From NCBI GenBank assembly GCA_020284085.1, contig JACEVL010000152.1:429501-493500 (forward strand): 64,000 bases of DNA, written 5' to 3'. A program made the position numbers and the translations under genes. Under the pieces are notes generated by a model, which was not told the origin of the DNA, made no database searches, and worked only from the letters and a program-made list of their open reading frames with translations. The stretch is from Aporrectodea caliginosa. Lineage: Eukaryota > Annelida > Clitellata > Crassiclitellata > Lumbricidae. This document shows positions 34,875 through 46,288 of the stretch, piece after piece; the stretch's first letter is position 1; every line of letters begins with the position of its first letter.

Positions 34875-35305
34875 ATATGTGGCCTGCTCTGGCAAAAGGA
34901 GGCAGAAGTCGCCAGTGATAAAACTGAAGAAATTAGCTAAAGCACAAATCAGGTGTAAATTTTTCACTTATAATTTTTTTGCCACATATCAATAAATAGG
35001 ATCTTATATTATACGGAAAAAATGTTATTTTAATAATATTTCACCTATTTCATGAAAAATTTACACATAAACTGCGATCTATCTAGGGTTTGTATTAAGA
35101 TAATAAACTTTGCACGCATTTTTCTCGAAATTGTACTTTCGAGTAGAAAAAATTATAAAATTCATATTTCTGGAACCCATCAAGATAAAATAATTTTTCA
35201 ACATTTTAAACAGAAATTATTAGCCTACTTGTCAATTTTAGCACAAAATATACAAAACTAATTTTTTTTGACAAAAGCCTCCTTTTACCAGAGCAAGTCA
35301 CATAT
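34875..35305. mobile_element. Miniature inverted-repeat element
   Basis: The ends ATATGTGGCCTGCTCTGGCA and, in the opposite sense, TTTTACCAGAGCAAGTCACA are roughly 29-bp imperfect inverted repeats around an AT-rich, non-coding interior. Superfamily not determined. Confidence 0.65.
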
Positions 35306-35900
35306 ATCAAATTCTCATACTTGTAACATATGAGACTGAGTGTTGTGGTAATTGAAGTGTAGCAGTTTACCAAGTGTCTTTCTTGATAAGAATCATAAGA
35401 AGTTCGTGTTACATGAGAAAAAGGAGATGAAACTCAAAGGACTGATCTGCCAAAATGTTCTCAGATCAAATGTTCAGATCTTTTTTTTATAAATTTTGCC
35501 ATTTTTTTGCTTATAAATGCATTTGTAGTTTGCTTTCACAGGACTTTTAGTGTAGTCTAGAGTTACTCACTACTTTACAGACAGATGTGTATGATTAAAT
35601 CACTGTTGACATGTTTCTCAAGTAACTAGTTACACCGGTCATTTGACAAATGTAATTGAAAAGTACCAGTAGTCTATTACTTGTTTTATTTGGATGTAAA
35701 TATTCAGATTTTAGCTAGAAGTATTTTGGTTCATGAAGTCATAATAAATCAAGAAAACCATGAGTAATATGGCTTGTGTAGTTTATACTGTCAGAAGCAT
35801 GTTTATTATTGGTTTCTTCAGTTTTTACCCAGTTCACCCAGTTTACCCAGTTTGACCATTGCAATACAATATAATGTGAACAAGTTTGTTTCTATTAGTG

Positions 35901-36262
35901 CAGGGGTGTCAAACCTTTTTAATGGTGGACCAGTGGCAATATTTTCCAGCAAGCAGTGGGCCATGGAGACCAAGGCACCTGAGAAAAATGGGGTAGGGAT
36001 CTGGGAGGGGCTTGTCGAGTCCGTCCTCAACATTTTTTGCAAAATTAAATCTTAAATAGTGCATTTTTCTAGCATAGTCAAATTAGGCTTAAAAATCTTA
36101 ATTTTGATCTTCATTATCAGTCACGAACATCACATAAAACTCATAAAGCCTTAAAAATGACAAATTTGAACTTTATTCTCAAATTGTGTAGTTTTTAGGG
36201 CCAGCAAAACGTCGTCGGCAGGACAGAAATGGCCCGCAGGCCGGCTCTTTTTGACACCTTTG
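35901..36262. mobile_element. Short hAT-like element (CAGGGGTGTCAAA ends)
   Basis: The left end is CAGGGGTGTCAAACC and the right TTTTTGACACCTTTG, imperfect inverted repeats. The flanking 8-mers are tattagtg and tattagtt (7 of 8 equal). Internal GGGCCA...GGCCCGCAGGCCGG is typical of hAT miniature elements. No coding capacity. Confidence 0.8.
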
Positions 36263-36896
36263 TATTAGTTGTTTAACTTGAATGCATTAGTAGTTTCTGA
36301 ATTTCATTTTAAAGCCTGGCCTTGTGATTCTGATGATGGTTTTCTATAGAAATACATCATGCTGTACAGAGCGAGTTATTGAACTTTTTAAATTACTGTA
36401 TGTGTACTTAGGTTACCTACTGCTTAGCAGAATTGCTTAGGAACTACATAAACTGGTAGAATGGAGTTATGGTTATCAAAAATTAAATACAGTATACAGT
36501 TGCATGAAATGGCCAAAACGTATTCATTTGCAATTACAGCCAGATTTCTACACTTAAACTGATGAGGTCACTGATTTTCCTATATATCTTCCCGTTCATC
36601 AAATTGAATAGTTTTAAGTGTAAAAGTTTAAATAGCAAGACCAGTAGACTGTTTCAAAATTGTAAGGAGAAAGAAAATTTCTAATTTCATATTGGGCTAC
36701 CCTCTAGCTTGGTGAGGTTTGGGGTCAGGAACATTTGTGCAAAATCATAGGCTTATACAGCGAGTTTTAGTGACAGCTCAAGACATGCAAAGTTTTATAG
36801 CCTGACGAAAACATCTTCTTTTGTAGTGTCAAATAACATTTAATTTTGTAGCTCATGCCACAGTCACATAGATTAGGTTCAGAATGTGTCTAGTCA

Positions 36897-37915
36897 GCTC
36901 TATAGTATTTCTTCAGCAAAATTGTCAAGAAAATGTTGGTAATACTTGACTGTCTGAAACACAAACGACCGCTGAGCCTCATCCTGCATCAGAGCATTAT
37001 TGAAGTCTGTTGCAAACTTGACAGCACGTTCTGCACAGTCATTGATGACCTTCATGCTTGCTACCTTCTGTTTGGCTTTGACATAGGCAGTTCAGGAAGG
37101 CCATGTAGCTGGATCATCAGTGAGAAAACTTGGATCAATTTCAAGTGCAGTGAACAGATTCGGATCTTTCAGTGACAAAGTTAGATAAAGTCTGCCTGAC
37201 ATTCACAAAACAAATAAATTTTCAGACAATAAATTCCTTTTGACATCCATCTGGTGTGGTGATAGGCTCCTGGATGGCTGAAATATACACGACCATCATC
37301 ACTCACAACAGTAACATTTGCACCCAGTATGATTAGTGCCAGTCTGATGAACTTGAAGTAATCCTGACGCGGTTGAATATCTCGGCTGTGTTGATTCTGA
37401 AGGAAGCCTATAATGACCTCCCTCTTCTGGTCAAGTCACCTATGCTCACCACTGTTCAAATCAGATTTGGCTCCAATGGCTGGAGTTGCAGCATCAATTG
37501 CACTGTATTTCATAGCATCCAAATGAAATTCCACAGTTCTTTGAATCGACTAAATAATGCAATCTGCAGTCCCGAAGACTTGAAATATTGGTCGAATACT
37601 GCAGCTAAAATAAGTTCAAAGATAATGTCGGCAGGCTAAAAACAATAGGTGACGTTTGTCAAATGCCTCCTGAATGACCATAATGGCACCGGTGTGAACA
37701 CCAGTGGTTGAACTGGTTGTGTCGAAACAAAGACCTACAAGCCAGTTTGGTACATGACCGTACATCATTCCAGCTTTGTAATGTCTGGACGACAATGTTT
37801 CCCAAAAGTTCACCAGTACTCAGTGGGAGTTTAGGAATGGCCAATAATTTCTCAACATTCACTCCTAAACAACAGTGGGCATCCTGTCGACCAGGTCCCC
37901 ATCATGTCCAGTACT
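36897..37915 (-). pseudogene. Decayed transposon-derived gene (PGAxHHxRWM / FDTTxSxTG family)
   Basis: Read on the minus strand in changing frames, recognisable blocks appear in order: LLAIPKLPLSTGELLGN, LVGLCFDTTSSTTGVHTGA, LLFLACRHYL, FKELWNF, HPGAYHHTRWMSKGIYCLKI, LTDDPATWPS, AYVKAKQKVASMKVINDCAE and QRSFVFQTVKYY. This block order is known from a widespread, poorly named group of transposon-like proteins in invertebrates; I recognise the pattern but cannot name the superfamily. In-frame stops and frameshifts show it is dead. It lies to the left of (beyond) the TNPO3 stop codon on that strand. Confidence 0.65.
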
Positions 37916-37919
37916 AGTT

Positions 37920-39300
37920 TTCGTCAAAATGAGCAATTAGCAAGGTATTTGACACGAAATGTTCTCTGTTGGTTCATACAAAATACACAGCAGTAATAAA
38001 TAATATAAAATAATGTGAAATAAATATCAAACATTGAATATATACATTACAATGTTGCTGTTGCAGTAATGCAGTTATTGCTCTTAACTTTATTAAAACT
38101 CAGAATGTCATTCTGTTACCATTTTTCACTGTCATTCAGCTACTGAGATTGTCATTCTGATTCGAGACACCCAGAAAAGATATTAAGACTTAATTAAATG
38201 GTCTTTGAATCACACTGTGCAATGTAAATGCAAAAGAAGTATTGAGTAGTAGTATTTTCGTTTTATTTTCTTCTACTACTCAAATGTGACACAATCCAGG
38301 AAAGGTATAAAGTCTTAGTTCACAGTTTCGGCAGTAAGTAGCTTGAAAGGAGGTTGGGGTCTATTTTCATCAAAATTTTTTATTGCCTCATCGTAGTGAC
38401 ACATCTTTGCAGTGTATCACTACGTCTGTAAGTTTGACATAGGAATTTTCGTTTGCATAAAATCTGTCATTCATATTATTCATAATACTCTTTACTATGA
38501 CAGATCTTCCTTTTAAGATTTTATTGACTTCGAAAGTTGAACTTGCTACATGGAACAAATATTTTGCACTAAAGAGTAATGATTTTTTACTTTTTATAGT
38601 TTATTAGTCACGGTACAGACTATTATAAAGTTTAAAAACTAACACTTTAGCCTATTAGCGTGTTCAGTGGTAATAACTTTTCAATGACGATTTTCTTCAA
38701 ATTTTACTTTTCGTAACAATTAATTCATATGTCGTTTGAATCCTGATATCTTTGGGAACTGACAAGATATTAGCTTGAATTTGTTTAAATTATGTCCAGT
38801 AATGGTGGTTCTATGTCGTGGAAGCTCTAACTCCATTACTAAGACTTGGTAACTCTTTTTAGATTGTGACATAAATAATTTATTTTTATGTACGAAAATT
38901 ATAGATAAATTCACGAAAACTGATTACAGAACCATATTGAGCTGTCACTAAAGTCTAAACAGTAGTTGTTTACTACACAAAAGTCATCTCTTAAGCACCT
39001 AGCCACTTCAGTTTTCAGAATTTCTTTTCGAAACACTCTAAAGACCAGTGTACTGATTCCCAGTTTTGTGATGGTAATTTTTGTGGTATCAGGTAAGCCA
39101 GTTCAGCAGCAGTGGCCAATCTACTAGAAATGAGAGTTGAGAGAATGCGGAATCTTGAGCAAGTCTTCAAATGTCAACAAGAATGCTTTGTGGAGTTTAA
39201 TGATTGCAGAATTCTGTTCTGCATGGCAAGTCTGGTGGAAATGGTTTCTTTATACCGTGGTCCAAGTCTGAAAGATGCAATCAAATGAATTTTTGTTCTG
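37920..39300. other. AT-rich DNA, possibly more transposon relic
   Basis: Short minus-strand open stretches near 38900-39060 could be remains of the transposon gene at 36.9-37.9 kb, but no motif is clear. Confidence 0.35.
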
Positions 39301-39309
39301 ATTCCACAG

Positions 39310-39570
39310 TAGAGGGTGTGGGATGGTGTAGTGGTTAGTGTGCAGGACTGTCAACCGAGAGGCCAGGGCTTCAAATCTCCGCCAGGGCAGAAATTTGGTT
39401 TGAAATATCTGCTCCACCTGCACCTCCTAGCCAACTCTACTATATTGAGGCCAGTCTCATCTTCCCACTGTCGGTGGGAAGATAACACTGGCCAACTGCC
39501 AACAGGATCCAAGGCTAAGAAAATGAAGTCGCTAACACTTCATACCCATGGCTGCCTCAGGGCTGGCAAC
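39310..39570 (+). mobile_element. SINE family A
   Basis: GGGATGGTGTAGTGGTTAGT and CAGGGCTTCAAATCTCC form the tRNA-like head; the body GCAGAAATTTGGTTTGAAA and tail AAGAAAATGAAGTCGCTAAC match the family. Confidence 0.78.
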
Positions 39571-40601
39571 AGTTGGTATATAACAGCATGGAGTTTTCAT
39601 GGACCTCAGCTAGCTCTGTCCAACTGATTGTGATTTTGCTTCCCTTAGATGCAAGCACTTATCGATGTGTTATTCATTCCAACAGGGGTGCTATACAACT
39701 TTCCAGATCAGAATCTCAGTGGCATGTGTATACAGATGCTCTGTGATCCAATGCACAGGCCCAATTCACATTTCAAACTTGCCCACTAGAACTGAAGATA
39801 ATCCATACTACTTTTTCGACTTATACATATTGTATTGTATCTGGACTTTTAAAAAGCGAATCTAGCAGCAACGACTATACAGAGGTGCTCCCAGCATAAG
39901 CACGCCAAGCACTGTCCATACACACAATCTACTTGGTGTTCCACTTTGTTCCCCTGTCTGTACACAGTGATACACTGGTCTGACTATGATACAAAACTCA
40001 CTATACCTACTGTTGCAGCCTTGGGTTGTGTTCTCAATCATCATCCAATGGCCAATGCACGGTCTTTCACAGAAGATTCGCATACATTTTCCATCCAAAA
40101 TGCAGCAATTTTCATGGACAGGGTCTGTCTAACATTACACTGACGAGTTCCACACATATAAATGAAACAGAGTGTAAAGGTTCAAATTCGAATCGAATCA
40201 GAGGTACCAGTTTGATATTAATGTGGTGTGTACTTGATAGCACAGGCATATAACATAGTTATCAATATAACAAAGTAGGCCTTTTCTGAAGTTTAAAATC
40301 AGTGAAACTAAAATTTAAGTTACTTAACAGAATCAAAATAACACAATTTTTGGGTATTAAAACATTTTTTGTTGCGTTGTTTCACGTTCTGTAAAATTAC
40401 ACATTTTGCCAAATAAGCAAATCATTTGCAAGATGGTTCCTGGGAAAAGAGTGAAAAAGAAAACCTGGCAAAGCTAAAAATTTGGTAGGTAGGATGTTAC
40501 ACAAGATTTTTCTGTCATTTCAAGTATGTATATCCTACAAATTGTTCGAATTTGCCAAAAGAACGAATTTTCTTACACCTAAAACACACGCAAAGATCTG
40601 T

Positions 40602-40662
40602 CTATCTGTAGAGTCGGGAAAACTCGCGGAGGGCGTTCACAACTCCTTTCAGTTTCTCGGCA
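40602..40662 (-). CDS. TNPO3: TNPO3 terminal exon
   Basis: A 61-nt exon follows tttctttgtag| on the minus strand. With the two bases carried over it encodes SAEKLKGVVNALREFSRLYR and a TAG stop, exactly 21 codons. ALR-F-RL-R followed by stop is the characteristic end of transportin-3. It was located by matching phase and family ending. Confidence 0.85.
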
Positions 40663-42841
40663 CTACAAAGAAAATAACAATGAATTGTAGCAAGTACAAT
40701 GGCTACTTGTTCATTGCACTCAATATCTACCATCCACCATCACACCTGTCCATGTACATGAAGACGTGTGGCATTGCTTTGGATGATGGTGGGTAGATCA
40801 CGTACATGGACATGTGAAAATGGTTAGAAAGGCAAGTCAAATCATCAAAGTAGAAATCTTAAACAGAACTCATCCATTCTGAGCATTCATCCCGTGCCCC
40901 TCAGAGATTATATCTCCCAGTCCAGCTCTTGGTGAAAAGAACAGCCGTGAAGTGTTGGTGAAAGGATGCATGCAGCATTACTGGCTGGAGATTGTGCAGA
41001 GTTGCAGTGAACAAGTCCTGTTATACTAGCCCTCTACTTCTCAATACTAGAAATTTCTTACTTCAAAGAACTGAATCACACACTACCAATAAGTACAACT
41101 ACTTGGTCCCTTGGGTGACAGAGCATGCACTGCATGTGCTCTTTACCTATTTGTTCAGGGTTTCAATCCTGAAGCACGATGTGACCTTGACAAGTCGCTG
41201 TCAAGCAGCATAAGCTATAAATACAAAAAAGTCTGATTCCCAGATTAATGTAGTCATATTTTTAAGTCAGCCAAGAATCTTTCAACCAAATGCAGAAAAC
41301 AACTTAACTATTCTCTTTTGATCTTTTAAGAATAAAAGCACATTTTTACATTGTGATGTATATCTTGCAAAGAAAACATACAACCACTTATATTGTGCAT
41401 GGGTGCGTAGGCCCGCCACTGGCGACCCTTTTTCTAGTTTACTGTGCATTGTTTGCTACCTGACTAATATGACATTTAACATCACACAGGCTAGTGCAGA
41501 GAAAGCATTTTTGTGAGATACTTAAAAATTTGCTTTATTAGGTATCCTAATGCAAACATACATACAATACAATCATGTTTACACATGAATCCGCCGTGCC
41601 TCCCAAAGCTAACAGTTTAACTTGCAACCCATTACCATGCAGTTGTCGTGACTTTACCTTGACCGTGCATATAAATTGGTGTGCACTGCATGTGAATTGA
41701 TGAAAGCAGAAGTAACTGACCTAGTGACAGATGCGTGGAAGTCAGCCATCTGCTGTGGAGTGGCATTTATGGCTCCACCCGGACTATGAGTCGGCAGGGC
41801 CTGGAGTTCATACTGCAGCCACTGTCCAACGGACTGATACACAAAAAAAAGAAAATTCAAGTTCATAAATTGTGAAAGTTAAATTCACACCTTTTTAAGA
41901 CACACACAACAAAGCTTACTGAAAATACAGAAAAATTTACATTTCATTTTGAGATACAAGAATAAAATGAACATGAAATATCAAAAGAATAAAAATGACC
42001 AACATAGGATATAATAAAGTTCCTCTGCATGTGGCATTTGCTTGAGTGTCGTTATATTCAGTTGACAATTTCACCTTCACCCAAAAAGGCTGAAGGTTCA
42101 GAACGCAAAAGAAAATCTCTTCACAATTTATGAATACTGGGTAAATGGCACCATTTAGCTGACTTAGCTGTAAACCAGTATAATACACTACAACTGTATT
42201 TAATAATAGTAATAATGATCTTCGTTTATTATTTCAAACTGACAGAAAACTGCAGTATGATTACAATTCGTAGTATGAAAGGATGATCACAAGTTATTAC
42301 TGGAGTGAAATTTAACTGCATGTTAGCCATACAAGGCGCCCATCACATCCTGCTCATTTTAACAATGCCATCTGGCGAATGAAAGGCTGAGTCGACCTTT
42401 GATATTGCCCTCTTTCCAAAGTTCAGAAATGTACCCGTACTCTCCACATAAGACGATGAGCATTCCAATCGGCCACCATCCCCTAACAGTCTCATCGTTC
42501 ATGCGACAATTTGAAACTTTCTATTTCGTGAGTCCCTCTGTCACTTAGCTTCCACCCTCGGCTGTCTATCACCCTTTCCTCAGCTACCTCACGTATATGC
42601 ACCTAACACATAAACCTTATATTGTTCATTAATTCATAATAGACTGCAGATGAAGAAGGTCAACTGTTCTTACGGGCGAGTCGACGAGGTGCAACTCGTA
42701 GATGATCTCAGCAGAGTTGGGAATCATCGGTCTCGGCAGATCGAAGAGACTTGCCTTGAGCAGAGCGTGGATCAGAGCCTGACCGTACTCTTTCAACAGA
42801 TCCACCACCAACATGCGCCGGGTTGCAAAGTCTTCGTTGTC
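40602..42841 (-). CDS. TNPO3: Transportin-3 (SR-protein nuclear import receptor), last three coding exons
   Basis: On the minus strand, exons 42841-42674, 41833-41721 and 40662-40602 join in phases 0, 0 and 2 to give 113 codons and a TAG stop. The protein shows DNEDFATRRMLVVDLL, LPRPMIPNSAEIIYELHLVD, VGQWLQYELQALP, QQMADFHASVT and the C-terminus SAEKLKGVVNALREFSRLYR. These align, with near-identical spacing, to the end of transportin-3 (importin-beta family; carries SR splicing factors into the nucleus). The roughly 800 preceding residues of a normal TNPO3 were not recognised anywhere to the right, up to 64 kb. The gene may have very distant exons, be a truncated copy, or sit at an assembly join. 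Family assignment is strong; completeness is doubtful. Confidence 0.85.
41721..41833 (-). CDS. TNPO3: TNPO3 exon (penultimate)
   Basis: On the minus strand it follows tttgtgtatcag| and ends ACTAG|GTCAGT in phase 2. It reads SVGQWLQYELQALPTHSPGG and then QQMADFHASVT, equivalent to the WLE.SLK.LP and LTDFHKQVT segments of transportin-3. A second possible donor lies downstream at TCAAG|GTAAAG. The GTCAGT site is preferred because only it restores the family sequence across the junction. Confidence 0.82.
42205..42410 (+). mobile_element. SINE-like family D
   Basis: It matches family D from TTCGTTTATTATTTCAAACT to GAATGAAAGGCTGAGTCGAC. It lies in the TNPO3 intron between the exons at 42674 and 41833. 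Confidence 0.7.
42674..42841 (-). CDS. TNPO3: TNPO3 exon (antepenultimate coding exon in the window)
   Basis: On the minus strand the acceptor is tgtttctag| and the donor CCC|GTAAGA. It is 56 codons, phase 0 to 0. The product contains EDFATRRMLVVDLLKEYGQA and ends HLVDSP, matching the HEAT-repeat segment before the conserved RWLE-like helix of transportin-3. Confidence 0.85.
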
Positions 42842-43119
42842 CTAGAAACACAAAAGCCAAACAAGTTGGAAAATAGATTCATCCAGTTATAGAGTTCATT
42901 AAGTGCAGCAAAGTAGATTATTTATATAAAGTCGCTTTAATAGATCATTCAACAGAGTGTGGTGTTCTGAAGTGAGCTATTTCACAGATCGTAACCATGT
43001 ACACGACATTGGACGTAAACTCTACATGGGACTCTGTTCATTCAATCAATCAATCAGAATTTATATAGCGCCCCATCAAGATTCCTACTCATTGTGTGTG
43101 CTATGCACATGTGCAACAG

Positions 43120-43400
43120 CCGGTCAGTACCTGTAAATGCTTATTTATATAAAGCCTCTTCAAGAAAACTCATCAGAGGTGCTCCCGACCTGATTACACA
43201 AGACAACGATCGAACAAAATCATCTTCAACCGCTTGCAAAATAGAGGCATGGACAGCAGAAGCTAACATCACAGATTGCATAGTAGCCTGTTCCAGAATG
43301 AGGGCCAACCACTGCAATCCTTCCATTTGGAGACCTTTCCAGTTGTCCAAACATTATTTGCTTCTTAATAACCTTCATGTTCTTGACGACCTTGACCACC
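43120..43400 (-). repeat. Interspersed repeat (copy 2 of 2)
   Basis: Minus-oriented copy of the repeat at 11690-11890. It creates a misleading 69-codon open frame on the minus strand. Confidence 0.6.
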
Positions 43401-44092
43401 ATTTAGGTTAGCAAGCACAGCACTTGGTGGAGGTAAGGTCACGTAATGATTGCATTGTGTGCAAGTCTCAATGCATAAAGCTATGTTTTTTTAATTATAT
43501 GGTAGGCGTGTAAAACGTAGGCCTGTATACCCTGGTTATGGGGTGATGTTAAAGCCTGAAAGATATAGCGACGTTAAATATCCTTTAATTTTCTTGCGAA
43601 TGGCGACAAAGCGTGAAAAGATCTTTAGGAATAATTGCCATAGAGCAACTAAAGCCAGGCAATAATGTTTGTGCATCTGTACGTGTATAATACTATACAT
43701 ATACAATACGATAAGCTATATGCATACACACGAACTGCTAATTTATGGCCTGTATGCATGCATGACTGTTCGTGTCACGCAAGTGATCAGTGTTGACGCC
43801 CATGGCTGAACGCATGAAAAGAAGTAGCTAGACCGCGTATGTATATAGCCTATGTAGCCTACGTTTGTTGACTTTGACTCACTCTGCAAAAGTGCAGTTT
43901 ACATAAATGAACAACCGAAATGACTTTTGTGGTACATCAGCGAAAACCTGCTAAGACTTCATTCGAAATGTCCTTCAGTATACGAGTCAATTTTATGTAG
44001 CCTATTATGTGAGGTTTCTAAAGGCACACTGTATATATACTGCACGCCCAGTTAGCTACATTGGTTAGAAAGCAGGCTGCGTCCCTTGCAGG

Positions 44093-44214
44093 TCTGTCTG
44101 TCTGTCTGTCTGTATGTCTATCTGTCTGTCTGTCTGTATGTCTATCTGTCTGTCTGTCTGTCTGTCTATCTGTCTGTCTGCCTGTCTATCTGTCTGTCTG
44201 TCTGTCTGTCTGCC

Positions 44215-44247
<33 letters not shown>

Positions 44248-44248
44248 G
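44093..44248 (+). repeat. (TGTC)n array, nearly pure
   Basis: About 39 TGTC units with few ATCT/GCCT interruptions; both strands open. Confidence 0.97.
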
Positions 44249-44410
44249 AAACCCCCCAACCGAATAAGTTTCGAAAAACATTTATATGCTTTTACATGCA
44301 AAATACAAAAGCCTGGACTTTTGCGGCGATTTTCAATGGAACCCCCCTTGAAATCTTAAAACCCTCCGAATTTTTTCTGGCTACTCCGTGAAGTAATTCA
44401 AACTCATTCA

Positions 44411-44980
44411 CAGGTTTTGGCCAACTAACAAGCAGTTAACGATTTAATCTGACTCCTCAGGATGTAAACAGAGGTTACTCGGATTAGAACCTGCAAGAGC
44501 AAAGATGCCCGTAATAGGCTTCGATCCGCATCACGGTTGACTGGAACCGTGCCACTCAGCAGGGCGTCCATCCCCTTACGCCTATGAAGCATTCCCCTCA
44601 TGTAATCAGATTGCCCCCGACGACCGCCCCAGACGATTTGTCGACTGTCGACACATGCAAAATTTTGATTATCAAATTTGAATTACGATTTTATTGTTGA
44701 ATTATTCATTGAATTCTTTATTGAATCTTTAAAGTTCACCAAACAGGAACATTATTATAAAATATGAAGCTTGTACACATGAGGCATACTGCCAGAGCGG
44801 CGATTCAGTTCTCAGGTTTTGGCCAACTAAACAAGCATGTGTTTTCATATTTAAAATGCATTTCCTCAGGATGTAAAAATAGATAAAATCTCGGATTAGA
44901 CGTTTAACAACAGCAAATTTGCCCGCAATAGGCAATGAAGATTTCCTTCATTCCCCATTGGATGGACGCCCCTGCCACTC
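44411..44980 (+). repeat. Duplicated ~170-bp segment
   Basis: CAGGTTTTGGCCAACTAACA...CTCAGGATGTAAA...TCGGATTAGA...GCCACTCAGC occurs at 44411-44575 and again, diverged, at 44812-44980. Origin unknown; no coding sequence. Confidence 0.65.
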
Positions 44981-45203
44981 AGCGAATATCAAGCCGGGTC
45001 TTAATGCAAGTATTTAGTAGTCAAACAGGAGGCCTAAATATATATATCTTTGCATGGACTCATTATGTATCCCTATGTGCATATAGGTCATATGTATCCC
45101 TATGTGCATATAGGTCTGTATACTATAGATTGCGTTGTACCTTATGTGATTTATGTTTGAGCTGCGGCCGGGTGATTTTGGTTACTCATTCTGGAGTCAT
45201 CTC

Positions 45204-45252
45204 ATATATATATATCTCATATATATATATATAATTATATATATATATATAT
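45204..45252 (+). repeat. (TA)n microsatellite
   Basis: ATATATAT runs. Confidence 0.9.
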
Positions 45253-46288
45253 TTGTATGTATATACATAGGCCTATATAGGCTTATGATGAAGAAGGCCC
45301 GACTTGTGTACCAGCGTATACGTATAGGTCTGCCCCGATTACATAGGCGGGTTTTTCTTTCATTTCCCAAATGCAGAGCGTGATGACTCATGCTGTCATG
45401 ACGTGAGAAGCGTGACAGTCACGGACGACGGCTTATACAATACAATGCAATACAATACAACGAATGTACCATTTAGACATTGACACTCACACACACACAG
45501 ACACATGTGACACACACGCATAGGGTGTACATACAGTTAGGGATTCTTCCTTGTTTGCCTGGTATACAGTGGATAGAATCGTACTTTGCTTGTGCGTGTT
45601 ATTCCCATGGTTCGTGTTCGAGATAATTCGGAAGACTCAAAACTACAACTCAAAATGGTTCAGCGGCCGTTTCGTTAACTAGGCCTACCTAGCTAATTAT
45701 CTAATTAGTCTGGCAATCTATTCTTTCCTTCGGTCGTTTAGTTAACTGGCTGATGAGTAACATTAGGACAAGAACAGGTAAGCCGAAGTTTATTCTTAAG
45801 ACTGTCTGTATGTTTGTTTCATGTATTATGTATGTAGGCATACATGTATGTATGCATGTACACATGTATACATATGCTGTATGTATAGTATATACTGCAT
45901 ATATGTATGCATACATGTATGCATGCATGCATGGCTTTAAATTTAGCACCCAGAGGCAAGAGTTGATGACTGCGCCCCTTTTAATTTTATTGTTGACTTG
46001 TAATCGTTCTTGTCATATATAGTACAGTGTACCACTGAAAATTAATTTGTGCTGCGCCCGGGGGCGGTTGCCCGCTCTGCCCCCTTCGTTACGCCACTGC
46101 ATCAATTACAAGGATTATTATTCAATGGCGCTATAGGACTTAAACGTGGTCCTTTCATGGAGACTATCTCGCAGAAGTCGCCTTGTAGAGAAGGCACTCA
46201 GTCAATCAGTCAGCCAGTGAACAGTGTCTTGAAATGGCGCTATATAAATGCCCAACTACATAGAATTGCACTACTGTGTCCGTTTCAG

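Noticed and set aside
38938..39062. Minus-strand stretch resembling VHWSLECFEKKF considered as the TNPO3 terminal exon
   Set aside because: No suitable acceptor or phase; the exon at 40602-40662 fits phase, length and sequence.
41654..41720. Extension of the penultimate TNPO3 exon to the donor at TCAAG|GTAAAG
   Set aside because: The extra residues do not match the family, whereas the GTCAGT donor joins exactly to the conserved C-terminus.
43141..43350. Minus-strand frame once considered as an upstream TNPO3 exon
   Set aside because: The DNA matches an interspersed repeat also found at 11690-11890 and shows no real similarity to transportin-3.
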